Assembly: GCA_012798185.1 (NCBI GenBank)
Contig: JAAZNS010000251.1
Location: 1 to 11,508, forward strand
Source: Chloroflexota bacterium
GTDB taxonomy: Bacteria > Chloroflexota > Anaerolineae > Anaerolineales > UBA4823
DNA: 11,508 nucleotides
Reading direction: 5' to 3'
The position numbers and the translations under genes were made by a program. The notes beneath the pieces were generated by a model that ran no database searches, was not told the origin of the DNA, and was given only the letters and a program-made list of their open reading frames with translations. Shown here piece after piece: positions 1-8,244 of the stretch. How positions within the stretch are numbered: position 1 is the stretch's first letter; the number at the start of each line of letters is the position of its first letter.

Positions 1-308
1 CACTTGCTGTTTTAACTTTTCGGATGAATGTCATATATTCAATTTTAGCTCATCCCCCTTCTATTTTTTCTCGTTAGTGTCCTCAAAATGCCTTTTTTAC
101 GAGTAAATTTGCTGTTTTTTTCCTAAAATGAGAAACTCAGGAGCTAGGGATAGTCACTAATCTAAGCTCTTAGAAAATTGTTAATATAGTTATATTATCC
201 TAGATAACGACAAACTGCGATAGTGCTATTTAATAATGGCAAATATCATGGATATATTCGTACAAATATATATTTTGCCTATGAAAATGATAAGTTAAAG
301 GGAAATGA
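1..308. other. AT-rich stretch without a supportable gene
   Basis: No convincing coding region is visible. Two short open stretches touch the left edge: a plus-strand frame open from the edge to a TAG at 75-77, and a minus-strand ATG at 34 reading out of the window. Neither is long enough to judge, and the minus ATG has no Shine-Dalgarno sequence close by. An imperfect inverted repeat, GGCAAATAT at 238-246 against ATATTTTGCC at 270-279 with one bulged base, lies just downstream of the PIG-L stop. It has no T-run on the minus strand, so it is a weak terminator candidate at best. Confidence 0.5.
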
Positions 309-1046
309 CTAATTTCTTTTTTCCCATTCTTCATCATTAACCAATGTTACCACACGAAATGCCTCTGCATATTTCATCTCCTTACCCTTAGCGTATTCGG
401 CAGCCCATTGACGAATTTGTTCGCTAGGGTCCCACTCGCCCATCTGGCTTTTATGAGCGCGTAAGGCTGCTATTTTTATTTCGATCGTTTCCTCAATATT
501 GATATATTGATCAGCGGGTCCCCATTCTGAAACGTAAACTTTACGCGGTTTATGGGCAGATAATCCTTCCTCTGCCAATTCCTCAAATAAATTAGGTTGG
601 CCAGCGGCAGGGAATACTGCATCTAAAGCTGCAGTTGCTGCTGCCCGATGATCGGGATGATTGATATAATCCTCGCCTGCCCACATGATAGTCGGATCTC
701 CGGTAATCACTACTTCTGGCTTGAATCGCCGTATTTCTCTGACCAGTTTTTTTCGCAATTCCAGCGTTGGTTGTAGTAAACCATCAGGTTCTCTCAAAAA
801 AACTACATCTTTTACACCAACAATTTCAGCAGCTGCGATTTGTTCTTTTTCCCTGATTTCAGCTGCTCTGGCTTTAGTCATCCCGTTTTCAGCAATTCCA
901 ACTTCGCCGCTGGTACATAAAACATAAGCAATTCTACTTCCTAAACGGCTCCATCGTGCAACAGTCCCCGCACAGGAGAATTCGATATCATCCGGATGAG
1001 CGACAATCACCATCACACTCTCCGGTACATAAAATTGGTAACTCAT
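309..1046 (-). CDS. PIG-L family zinc-dependent deacetylase
   Basis: The 245-residue protein belongs to the PIG-L/LmbE/MshB family, which hydrolyses N-acetyl groups, usually from N-acetylglucosamine-type sugars and glycoconjugates. The AHPDD motif is at residues 16-20 and HPDHR at 130-134. By analogy with MshB, H17, D20 and H133 are the zinc ligands and D19 the catalytic base; all are present. Length is normal for the family, and there is no signal peptide or membrane segment, so it should be cytoplasmic. The ATG at 1046 is supported by GGAG about ten bases upstream. The true substrate (mycothiol-like or bacillithiol-like precursor, GlcNAc-lipid, or another amide) cannot be told from sequence. 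It is monocistronic and divergent from the acyl-CoA synthetase. Family assignment is secure; substrate is unknown. Confidence 0.9.
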   Translation of the reverse strand: MSYQFYVPESVMVIVAHPDDIEFSCAGTVARWSRLGSRIAYVLCTSGEVGIAENGMTKARAAEIREKEQIAAAEIVGVKDVVFLREPDGLLQPTLELRKKLVREIRRFKPEVVITGDPTIMWAGEDYINHPDHRAAATAALDAVFPAAGQPNLFEELAEEGLSAHKPRKVYVSEWGPADQYINIEETIEIKIAALRAHKSQMGEWDPSEQIRQWAAEYAKGKEMKYAEAFRVVTLVNDEEWEKRN

Positions 1047-1084
1047 TGAAATTCATCTCCGATGCTCATTAATGTATAAAATCA

Positions 1085-1113
1085 ATAATATCATAAAACC
1101 ACTTGAGCATAAA
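1085..1113 (-). promoter_or_regulatory. Possible promoter of the PIG-L gene
   Basis: On the minus strand, TTTATG (1113-1108, 3/6 to the -35 consensus) is followed by a 17-base spacer and TATTAT (1090-1085, 5/6 to the -10 consensus). This would start transcription about 30 bases before the ATG. The region is very AT-rich, so chance matches are likely. Confidence 0.3.
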
Positions 1114-1306
1114 TTATTGATTCCCAGGAACTGCCAAACCAGCAAAATTGAAATTTCGAATTTATGCCTGAGCTTTTCCACGATAGCCTGTTAAACCACA
1201 ATATCTATTTATGGGTGTATTCAAATATATTCTGCCTCTTCAAATGTAACTCGAGTAATTTCAGATTATTAATAACCAACAATCGATAACAGCCAATTAT
1301 TTTGGA

Positions 1307-1334
1307 TTGACATTCATCATAATTATTCTATACT
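1307..1334 (+). promoter_or_regulatory. Sigma-70-type promoter of the acyl-CoA synthetase
   Basis: A perfect TTGACA (1307-1312) is followed by a 16-base spacer and TATACT (1329-1334, 5/6 to TATAAT). Predicted transcription start is near 1341, giving a leader of about 50 bases before the ATG at 1394. The -35 box contains the TTG that a naive longest-ORF reading would take as a start codon. Confidence 0.75.
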
Positions 1335-1383
1335 ATGATTGTATTAATAAAATATTGCCAAAGGATTTTTTTAACAAACGACT

Positions 1384-1390
1384 GGAGGAG
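1384..1390 (+). promoter_or_regulatory. Strong ribosome binding site deciding the synthetase start
   Basis: GGAGGAG ends three bases before the ATG at 1394. It removes 29 N-terminal residues that the longest open frame would otherwise add. Confidence 0.85.
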
Positions 1391-1393
1391 AAA

Positions 1394-3079
1394 ATGGATG
1401 AAAAAGTTTGGTTAAAGCATTACGATGACGGAGTTCCTTCATCGATAGATTATCCTAAAATCCCCTTATTTCATTTTTTAGATGAATCAGCGCACAAATA
1501 TCCAAATTCGCCCTGCACAATTTTCAAAGGGGCAGTGATAACTTATCGGGAAATGAATGAATTAACCGACCGACTGGCAGCAGCATTGTCACAACTAGGG
1601 GTAAAAAAAGGAGATCGGGTTGGCATCCTGATGCCTAATACACCGCAATTTGTGATGGCATATTTTGCTATTTTGAAAATTGGCGGAGTGGTTGTAGCTA
1701 CCAATCCCTTATATACTGCGCCAGAAATTCAGAGGCAGATAGTCGATGCTGGTATTGAAATAATGCTGGTAATGAGTAATTTTTACGAAACAGTAAAAAA
1801 AATCCAAGCCAAGACAAAGATTCGCACCTTCATTGTCACTAATATTAAAGAAACTCTCCCGCCTCTTATCGCCCTACTATTCACGATTGCGAAAGAAAAA
1901 AAAGGCGGTTTTCGCGTCGATATAGGACCGGGTGACTATTGGTTACAGGATTTGATCAAAAAATATTCTCCCCAAGACCGTCCTAAAGTGGAAGTTACGG
2001 GTGATGATGTCGCATTATTTCAATACAGCGGCGGTACAACCGGTGATTCGAAAGGGGCAATTGCACTGCATCGAAACCTTGTAGCAAATTCCATGCAGAT
2101 CGCTTCCTGGCTTCCTAATATTGCCGAAGGAAAAGAAGTGGTATTGATGGCTATTCCTCTGTTTCATGTTTATGGCATGGTGGCTGGGATGTGTTTTGCA
2201 GTAAAAGCAGGTGCTTCTATGGTGATGATCCCCAACCCCAGGGACATGAAGGATGTCTTGACTAATATTCAGAAATATAATGCAACAATTTACCCCGGTG
2301 TTCCTACCATGTATAACGCGATAAATAATCACCCGGATGTCTTGGCTGGAAAATACAACCTCAGCACAATCAAAGCGTGTATTTCGGGGTCAGCCCCATT
2401 GATGAGAGAAACAAAAATAAAATTTGAAGAACTTACCGGTGGAAAACTAGTCGAAGGATATGGACTTTCCGAAGCGCCAACTGCCACACACTGCAATCCT
2501 TTATTCGGGTTTAACCCTCCCGGTTCGATTGGTATTCCCTTCCCCGATGTTGATTGCCGGATTATCAGCCTCGATGACGAAGTTACACCTTTAGCCCCCG
2601 GTGAAGTTGGCGAATTAGTAATAAAAGGACCTCAAGTCTTTATAGGATATCACAACATGCCCACAGAAACAAATAATGCCTTGCGAGACGGATGGCTTTA
2701 TACCGGTGATATCGCCCGTATGGACGAAGAAGGGTATTTCTATATTGTTGATCGTAAAAAAGAATTGATCAAACCTGGCGGATATCAGGTTTGGCCTAGA
2801 GAAGTGGAAGAGGTGATCGCCACTCATCCTAAAGTTCTAGAGGTTGGTGTGGCTGGGGTTCCTGACCCTTACCGCGGAGAAACCGTTAAAGCCTGGGTTG
2901 TGGTGAAACCCGGTGAAGCTTTAACTGAACAAGAAGTTAAAGAATGGTGTAAGGATAAATTAGCCAAGTTTAAAATCCCAACCCTGGTCGAATTTCGAAA
3001 AGAACTCCCCAAAACGATGGTAGGGAAAATATTACGCCGTGAGTTGGTTAAAGAACATAAAGAAGGCACGTCAGGTTAA
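1394..3079 (+). CDS. Long-chain fatty-acid--CoA ligase (FadD-like acyl-CoA synthetase)
   Basis: This 561-residue ANL-superfamily enzyme would activate a fatty acid to acyl-AMP and then to acyl-CoA. The P-loop-like motif is at residues 211-221 (YSGGTTGDSKG, close to the FadD form), GYGLSE at 355-360, and YTGD at 436-439, where D439 should contact the ATP ribose. The hinge motif DRKKELIKPGGY is at 453-464, and the C-terminal catalytic lysine is K545 in the GKILRRE segment. All core motifs are intact and the length is typical. The frame stays open back to a TTG at 1307, but that codon is the promoter -35 box. The ATG at 1394 has GGAGGAG at 1384-1390 with ideal spacing, so it is the real start. 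Chain-length preference cannot be read from the sequence. It has no co-directional neighbour, so it is probably transcribed alone. Confidence 0.92.
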   Translation: MDEKVWLKHYDDGVPSSIDYPKIPLFHFLDESAHKYPNSPCTIFKGAVITYREMNELTDRLAAALSQLGVKKGDRVGILMPNTPQFVMAYFAILKIGGVVVATNPLYTAPEIQRQIVDAGIEIMLVMSNFYETVKKIQAKTKIRTFIVTNIKETLPPLIALLFTIAKEKKGGFRVDIGPGDYWLQDLIKKYSPQDRPKVEVTGDDVALFQYSGGTTGDSKGAIALHRNLVANSMQIASWLPNIAEGKEVVLMAIPLFHVYGMVAGMCFAVKAGASMVMIPNPRDMKDVLTNIQKYNATIYPGVPTMYNAINNHPDVLAGKYNLSTIKACISGSAPLMRETKIKFEELTGGKLVEGYGLSEAPTATHCNPLFGFNPPGSIGIPFPDVDCRIISLDDEVTPLAPGEVGELVIKGPQVFIGYHNMPTETNNALRDGWLYTGDIARMDEEGYFYIVDRKKELIKPGGYQVWPREVEEVIATHPKVLEVGVAGVPDPYRGETVKAWVVVKPGEALTEQEVKEWCKDKLAKFKIPTLVEFRKELPKTMVGKILRRELVKEHKEGTSG

Positions 3080-3123
3080 TATCCGAATGATAAGCAATAT
3101 CGATTTTAGGTTACACGTAGATG

Positions 3124-3180
3124 GGTATGGGCAATTATTAATATTGGGTGGGATTTAGTTATATCATCCCATACCGTTTT
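3124..3180 (+). terminator. Possible terminator between convergent genes
   Basis: An 8-bp perfect inverted repeat, GGTATGGG (3124-3131) with CCCATACC (3168-3175), is followed by GTTTT on the plus strand. A competing inner hairpin, TGGGAT (3149-3154) with ATCCCA (3166-3171), uses part of the same right arm. The loop of the outer stem is long (36 bases) and the T-run short. The structure also overlaps the 3' end of the convergent ligase-like gene. It is a weak candidate for ending synthetase transcription. Confidence 0.3.
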
Positions 3181-4220
3181 AACGCAGCTTCTAAAATCAT
3201 ATTTACTAATTGGGTATGGTCAATCTGATCAGCTGCTGCCTCAATAACTAAATCTGAAACCCCCGGTGAAAGCCCTGGTAATGGATTTATTTCTAGAATA
3301 TAAGGCCTTAAATTATCATTAATATCCAATCGAAAATCGATCCGTGAAACATCCAGCGCACCTATAACCCTAAAAACAGCAGCTGCAAGCCAATTTAATT
3401 CATCGACCAAATCTTGATCTAATGGAGCAGGGCAAAGATAATTTAACTTATCAGCATAATCCACTTTAAGACGCCCGCTGTATACACCATCCGAATCAAT
3501 ATAGGGCTTCAAATCTACTTCCAGGGGTGGTAGAAATCGCAGTCCTTCTTGAATACGAGGTGCATATTCGTCATATGGGAGCCGACGCGCTACTGGTCCT
3601 TTAAGATTCCCGACAACTCCCACAGTGATTTCTCTTCCCTCGATGTATTTTTCCACCAATGCTGTCTGTCTATATCGGTCAAATATATAGCCAACTTGTT
3701 CCCGTAAATCATGCTCATTATAAACAATTGACCTCAAACTTACTCCCATTCCTGTACCTTCATGGCTAGGCTTTACAAATAATGGGAACCTCAATTCATT
3801 GCTGAGTGGTTCATCAATCCGTTCGAATGCTTGGAAAGGGGGTGTGGGTAAATCGTGATATGTCAGAACTCGTTTCGGCATTGGTTTATCAAGAGCAAGA
3901 GCTAATGTAAGTACCTTTGACCCTGTATAAGGTATCTGTAACATTTCTAATATCGCTGGGATTTGTGCTTCACGGGCATCTCCGAAATGCCCTTCGCAAA
4001 TATTAAAACAAATATCAGGTTTATATTTTCGAATACCATCAACTAAAGTAATATCACCTTCAAAAAATTCACATATATAACCACTACTCCGAATCGCCTC
4101 TACTAATGCAGTTACTGTCGATTCTGAATCAAGGTCATCCCACTGGTCAGGCGGCATTCCCTCTAATTTGGGTGCTTTTATTTTTATATTTGCCAATAAC
4201 GCGACTCTAAATTTTTCCAT
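3159..4220 (-). CDS. D-alanine--D-alanine ligase-like ATP-grasp enzyme
   Basis: The 353-residue protein has Ddl architecture. An N-terminal domain ends in FNICEGHFGDAREAQ (72-86) and the IPYTGSKVLTLALALDK stretch (96-112). The ATP-grasp domain has FVKPSHEGTGMGVS (148-161) and VEKYIEGREITVGV (189-202). The metal-binding end carries RIDFRLD (293-299) with D295, then E310 and N312 in EINPLPGLSPG. The DYADK...CPA segment (254-264) matches the Ddl substrate-loop region. Departures from textbook Ddl: there is no glycine-serine-rich GGxSxE start, the ATP loop has T-G where Ddl has S-S, and an insertion lies near 299-304. It may therefore ligate D-Ala-D-Ala, or another amino acid or peptide pair. The frame extends to a TTG at 4259, but that codon falls at the predicted transcription start. 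The ATG at 4220 has AAAGGAAAG just upstream and is preferred. Confidence 0.8.
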   Translation of the reverse strand: MEKFRVALLANIKIKAPKLEGMPPDQWDDLDSESTVTALVEAIRSSGYICEFFEGDITLVDGIRKYKPDICFNICEGHFGDAREAQIPAILEMLQIPYTGSKVLTLALALDKPMPKRVLTYHDLPTPPFQAFERIDEPLSNELRFPLFVKPSHEGTGMGVSLRSIVYNEHDLREQVGYIFDRYRQTALVEKYIEGREITVGVVGNLKGPVARRLPYDEYAPRIQEGLRFLPPLEVDLKPYIDSDGVYSGRLKVDYADKLNYLCPAPLDQDLVDELNWLAAAVFRVIGALDVSRIDFRLDINDNLRPYILEINPLPGLSPGVSDLVIEAAADQIDHTQLVNMILEAALKRYGMI

Positions 4221-4264
4221 CTTCTTTCCTTTACCATGTAAATGGGTATAAATAATCAATCTTT

Positions 4265-4293
4265 AGAATATATTTAGATGACCATAATGTCAA
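4265..4293 (-). promoter_or_regulatory. Promoter of the Ddl-like gene
   Basis: On the minus strand a perfect TTGACA (4293-4288) is followed by a 17-base spacer and TATTCT (4270-4265, 4/6 to TATAAT). Transcription would begin near 4258, leaving a leader of about 38 bases with AAAGGA before the ATG at 4220. The gene can thus be expressed independently of the operon upstream of it. Confidence 0.65.
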
Positions 4294-4470
4294 TAGGTCG
4301 GTTGGAATTGCTGCGTAATATCAATCTTACAGTTATCAGAAATATAATTGGGCAACGATTGTGCCATAAATATTTATTCGATACCTAATCATGCTATAGT
4401 GAAAACGTTCCAAATTTGATACGTGCTAATACACAATCTCACCCAATTTGGACGAGTAATCTTGGCTCAC

Positions 4471-7248
4471 CTAAGCTTCTGATGATTCCAAATTAGTTTT
4501 TTCCCTCTCTAGAATGCTATAGTTAATGAGTTCACCCTCTGTGTTTTTTATGGTTGCCACAGCATTCTGAAACCTTTGGCTTAATTCGAATAATGAATTT
4601 TTTATTTCTTCGAATGAAGGGCTTAATCCTGGTACGTTACCACTAAATTGCCAGCGTCTTTTTATTTGGTGATATTGTTTTACATATTCTCGTTTAATGG
4701 CACGGATGCTTGCTGCAGCTAAACGATTGTCGCCAAGATTTTGTTCAAGCAGAGACCATTTCTGATTGATTGCTTCTAAACCATCTTCCATTTCTGCAAT
4801 GACCTGCCGCTCATACCGGCATAATTCGATAGCATTCATCGCCATAATAATAAATTCCTGATATTTTATTGACAATTCACCTAGCTTCTTAACCCAAATA
4901 ATCGCCCTCATGGATTGTGTATTTTTCTTATCCCAAATTGCATCGATCACAGAAAATTCTGATTTCAATGATGACATAGTATAGGATGTTGGCGGCCAGC
5001 TTCGTTTTTCCGGTATATGTTCGGCTGCCATTAATATTTGTTTCTGCGCAAATTCTTTTTGCATCAAGGCTGCTTGATACGCTTCAATAATTGGTATTTC
5101 AATTGTCTCGGTTAATTCATTGGTTACAGCGACTAAATTGTGCCACAAGTCATTTTTAGATTTTAATTTAAGAACAGGATTGCCCTTTACCAGCTCATCA
5201 CCGAGTATAGCATCCATAGTTTTTTTGCTCACATCAGCTTGAGATAAGAGGTTTCGAGCTTGAAATATGATTACATCATCTAAATTAAGGATATTTTCCA
5301 GTCTTGCCACTTTCTCCTGTAATTTCTTTTTTAATTCTTCGATATCCTTATCTAAAAAAACTGCCCAGCGGTTGCACGCTAATTCAACCCGGTGATCGAA
5401 GGCTTGGGTAGTCAAACGCTTCTTTTCTATGGTGCCTTCAGATATATTTGCGTTGATACGAAATAAAGAATCCAGATTTTTCTTTAACCGATTGATTTCT
5501 CTCTCTGCACCTTGTTTAATTAAAAGGGGATTGCTATTTATCATCGGTATTAATTGATTGATTAACGCTTGATTCTTTTGAAGAATCTCGTGGATTTTAT
5601 GTTCTTCCTCCCGGAAAAGGGTCAGGTAACTTTTTACTTCCGAGATTTGTTCACGTAAAAAAGCATAACTATTGTGCAATGAACGCATTTCAACTAAATA
5701 TGCAGGAATCATTGATTGACGGATTTCGGAATCTGATAGCTCTTGTAAAATAATTTGATGCTTCTTTTGAATTGCATCTAGATACTGAGCTAACTCATTA
5801 ATGGGTAAATTTTTGGGGAAATTTGCCTGATTGTATTTCCCTGCCTGTTCGAGTATCCGCTTGGCTTCTTGCGACCAATATAACCCTTGGTTGATCTCTT
5901 CAGTATGGTAAAGCGATATCAATGCTTCATGATTCACAGCGGTATGCTTTACCCGAGAGGATAATTCTACGATATCTTTATATAATTCCAGGGCAAGTGT
6001 AAGATGATTTTGGATTTCATCGGGTGTTCGCAGTTTATCCACAACGATTATTTCATTTTTACGTTTGTCGATTGAAAATTTCTGCTCAGCTGATTCATCC
6101 CAAGTGACTGCAAAAACTGGATGGTTTCTCAACTGAGTAATTTGATTATCGATGCGGGCTGCTTCCGAGGTAATTTGTTCTAATAATGGCTCTAGAATTG
6201 ATTGATTTCTACGCGCTTGTTTTACATTATCAGTTGTTTCCGTGACCAAATGTTGTATCCGGTCCGCTTCATGCATCATTTCCGGCAAACTTTCAATTTC
6301 AACCCTGTTTAGCGTATCGCTTAAAATATCACCAATAGATTGAATAGTTTTCAGGTTTTCAAGAATATTTCCTAAAGCTATCTTTTCACTCGAACCTATC
6401 ATTAATTGTTGGGCATGAGATAATGCTGTTTGCATATTAATGATTTTTTCTTTGGTTAATAGAAAATCTGCCCAATATTGATCGATTAAGTTACTCACGT
6501 TATCTAATATGGGTGATATTTCTACATAAATTTCATAAACGTCACAGATCGTTTCATGATCGATATTTTGTATTACTTCTACTTTAGAATACTTGATGAG
6601 TTCTTGGGGAATTGATATGATTTTTTGAGATACCTGATTGATGGTTTTTCTAGCATCATCGATCAATTTTCCATGAATATGATGTTGCTCGAGATTTTGT
6701 AGATTTGCATGGACAATATGATATTTTTCTGAAATTTCCCTTATCCTACTGGTGACCTCCCATCCCAGCTCGGCAATCTCACGAGTCTGGGCAGATACCT
6801 CAGCGAGGTGTACACTTACCGTTTCAATTTTTCCCAAAAGTTCTCCAGCAGAAGCTTTTAATTGAAAGAATTCCGACCCGGTCAGATACGAAAATAAAGC
6901 ACTAAGTTTACTGCGGTTTTCCCATCGGGTGATTTTTTCTTGGATGCGGATATATTGATCTTTTGTTGCATTAAACGCAATTTCTAACCGGGATAATTCG
7001 CTTGTAAATTTCGTTACTCGAGAGAGATAAGGCTCTCGGTTAAGTATTTGATTTTGTCTTAAATTAACTTGCAAAGCATGAATGCTCGATTGTATTTCCC
7101 GTATTGATTTTTGGATGCGTTTCAATATATTAAAAAGAGAAATCCTGAGCGATCTATTTTTAAAATATCCAATCAGGATAGAGATTAAAATAAAAATCCC
7201 TACAACTATCAAACCTATCATAAAATCAACCAAACTATGGTCGAACAT
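4471..7248 (-). CDS. Large membrane-anchored coiled-coil protein, EzrA-like topology, family not recognised
   Basis: The 925 residues comprise one N-terminal membrane helix (about 8-28, rich in I, L, V and G), a basic stop-transfer stretch (K30, R32, R35, K43, R44), and then almost nothing but charged, heptad-like helix to the C-terminus. The positive-inside rule puts the long part in the cytoplasm. Tryptophans are scattered along the rod (109, 163, 259, 383, 458, 628, 702, 751, 772, 785, 831, 866), as in spectrin-type three-helix repeats, with short breaks such as residues 376-410, 686-700 and 868-878. I recognise no enzymatic motif and no Walker box, so it is not an SMC ATPase. The topology recalls the FtsZ regulator EzrA, but this is much longer and I see no residue-level match. 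The start at 7248 has almost no Shine-Dalgarno sequence and lies 9 bases after the miaA stop, suggesting translational coupling. It is the last gene of the minus operon. Confidence 0.85.
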   Translation of the reverse strand: MFDHSLVDFMIGLIVVGIFILISILIGYFKNRSLRISLFNILKRIQKSIREIQSSIHALQVNLRQNQILNREPYLSRVTKFTSELSRLEIAFNATKDQYIRIQEKITRWENRSKLSALFSYLTGSEFFQLKASAGELLGKIETVSVHLAEVSAQTREIAELGWEVTSRIREISEKYHIVHANLQNLEQHHIHGKLIDDARKTINQVSQKIISIPQELIKYSKVEVIQNIDHETICDVYEIYVEISPILDNVSNLIDQYWADFLLTKEKIINMQTALSHAQQLMIGSSEKIALGNILENLKTIQSIGDILSDTLNRVEIESLPEMMHEADRIQHLVTETTDNVKQARRNQSILEPLLEQITSEAARIDNQITQLRNHPVFAVTWDESAEQKFSIDKRKNEIIVVDKLRTPDEIQNHLTLALELYKDIVELSSRVKHTAVNHEALISLYHTEEINQGLYWSQEAKRILEQAGKYNQANFPKNLPINELAQYLDAIQKKHQIILQELSDSEIRQSMIPAYLVEMRSLHNSYAFLREQISEVKSYLTLFREEEHKIHEILQKNQALINQLIPMINSNPLLIKQGAEREINRLKKNLDSLFRINANISEGTIEKKRLTTQAFDHRVELACNRWAVFLDKDIEELKKKLQEKVARLENILNLDDVIIFQARNLLSQADVSKKTMDAILGDELVKGNPVLKLKSKNDLWHNLVAVTNELTETIEIPIIEAYQAALMQKEFAQKQILMAAEHIPEKRSWPPTSYTMSSLKSEFSVIDAIWDKKNTQSMRAIIWVKKLGELSIKYQEFIIMAMNAIELCRYERQVIAEMEDGLEAINQKWSLLEQNLGDNRLAAASIRAIKREYVKQYHQIKRRWQFSGNVPGLSPSFEEIKNSLFELSQRFQNAVATIKNTEGELINYSILEREKTNLESSEA

Positions 7249-7257
7249 GTAATCACG

Positions 7258-8244
7258 CTAGCGCCGATGCTTGGCTAACCATTCAATAATCGTCTGTTCA
7301 ACGTTTTTTTCATACCCCGCTTCGACATAGAACCATTTAATAGTTGGATCGTCTGGTTTAAACCAATTGGCTTGATGCCGTACAAAAACCCGCGTACGAC
7401 GTTTTATCAAAACAACTGCCTCCTCAAGACTGGTTTTCCCTAACAAATAATCAACTAATTCTCGGTATCCAATGGCAGAAAATCCGGGTAAATCAGGTGA
7501 ATACCCCATATTAAGTAATTTTTGAACTTCATCAACAAACCCCGCACCAATCATAGCTTCCACCCGGGCATCGATTCGTTGATATAACTCTACCCGCGGG
7601 CGGCATAATCCAATTTTACAAATACGATAAGGTGATGCCTGATTTTGGCGCAGCTCACTGAAGCGTGAACCAGTCGAGAAGATCACCTCTAACGCGCGGA
7701 TAGTTCTTCGTAAATTTTGCGGTTCGATTTGGCTCGCAGCAAGAGGATCAATTACAGCCAGGCGTTCATGGAGTTTTTCTACGCCAATTTCTTTGCCCCA
7801 ATTTTCCAAAATTTTCCTCAATGCATGATCAGGTTTTACGGCTGGGATTCCCCACCCTTCGGTAATTGCGCGAATATATTGCCCTGTGCCTCCTACTAGA
7901 ACCGGTAATTTACCGCGCTTGGTGATATCAATGATTGTTTTATCAACAGCTTGTTTAAATTCAGCCAAACTCCAGGGTTTATCCAAATCAGTCACATTGA
8001 TAAGGTGATGTGGAACAACCGCCATTTCTTCCATGGTGGGTTTGGCTGTTCCAATATCCATTCCCCGATAAATCAACCTCGAATCACCCGAAATAATCTC
8101 CCCATTTAAATTCTTTGCCAGTTTAATCGATAACTCGGTTTTACCAACTGCTGTTGCCCCTAATATCACGACCAAGGGTGATTGTGCCTCATCTGAATGA
8201 TCCTGAAACGCCTTAGGTTCGCTTTGAAATTTCATGTTCATCAT
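7258..8244 (-). CDS. miaA: tRNA dimethylallyltransferase MiaA
   Basis: The 328-residue enzyme transfers a dimethylallyl group to N6 of A37 in tRNAs that read UNN codons, the first step of i6A/ms2i6A synthesis. The Walker A motif GATAVGKT is at 29-36, and DSRLIYRGMDIGTAKP, with the likely general base D54, is at 54-69. GGTGQY follows at 118-123, then GFSAIGYREL (254-263) and RHQANWF (289-295, the usual RRQxTWF). All family landmarks are present. About 22 residues precede the first strand, slightly more than usual. Met1, Met2 and Met4 are all possible starts. The first ATG overlaps the yraN stop as ATGA, favouring coupled translation from there. Third gene of the operon. Confidence 0.95.
   Translation of the reverse strand: MMNMKFQSEPKAFQDHSDEAQSPLVVILGATAVGKTELSIKLAKNLNGEIISGDSRLIYRGMDIGTAKPTMEEMAVVPHHLINVTDLDKPWSLAEFKQAVDKTIIDITKRGKLPVLVGGTGQYIRAITEGWGIPAVKPDHALRKILENWGKEIGVEKLHERLAVIDPLAASQIEPQNLRRTIRALEVIFSTGSRFSELRQNQASPYRICKIGLCRPRVELYQRIDARVEAMIGAGFVDEVQKLLNMGYSPDLPGFSAIGYRELVDYLLGKTSLEEAVVLIKRRTRVFVRHQANWFKPDDPTIKWFYVEAGYEKNVEQTIIEWLAKHRR

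Larger units (their letters stand above)
1047..1393. other. Divergent intergenic region between PIG-L and acyl-CoA synthetase
   Basis: This non-coding stretch carries the outward-facing promoters of both flanking genes. It contains a perfect 10-bp palindrome, TTATTAATAA, at 1266-1275. The 9-base core TATTAATAA recurs directly at 1342-1350, so the two copies are 75 bp apart and bracket the synthetase promoter. This could be an operator pair, but base composition makes chance plausible. I see no ORF or RNA gene here. Confidence 0.5.

Noticed and set aside
1..108. 3' or 5' end of a gene at the left edge
   Set aside because: Open frames on both strands are too short and of unconvincing composition, and no ribosome binding site or family signal supports either one.
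238..279. Inverted repeat after the PIG-L gene as a rho-independent terminator
   Set aside because: The stem is AT-rich with a bulge and about 23 unpaired bases in the loop, and no T-run follows on the minus strand.
2015..2332. A 105-codon open frame on the minus strand within the acyl-CoA synthetase
   Set aside because: It lies wholly inside a well-supported plus-strand gene with intact motifs, and its product is rich in Cys and His with no family resemblance; it is a shadow frame.
4218..4259. TTG at 4259 as start of the Ddl-like protein
   Set aside because: The predicted transcription start is about 4258, and a good ribosome binding site precedes the ATG at 4220, so the extra 13 residues are not coding.
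4471..7248. SMC or Rad50-type ATPase
   Set aside because: No Walker A, Walker B or signature motif occurs at either end, and the N-terminus is a membrane helix rather than an ATPase head.
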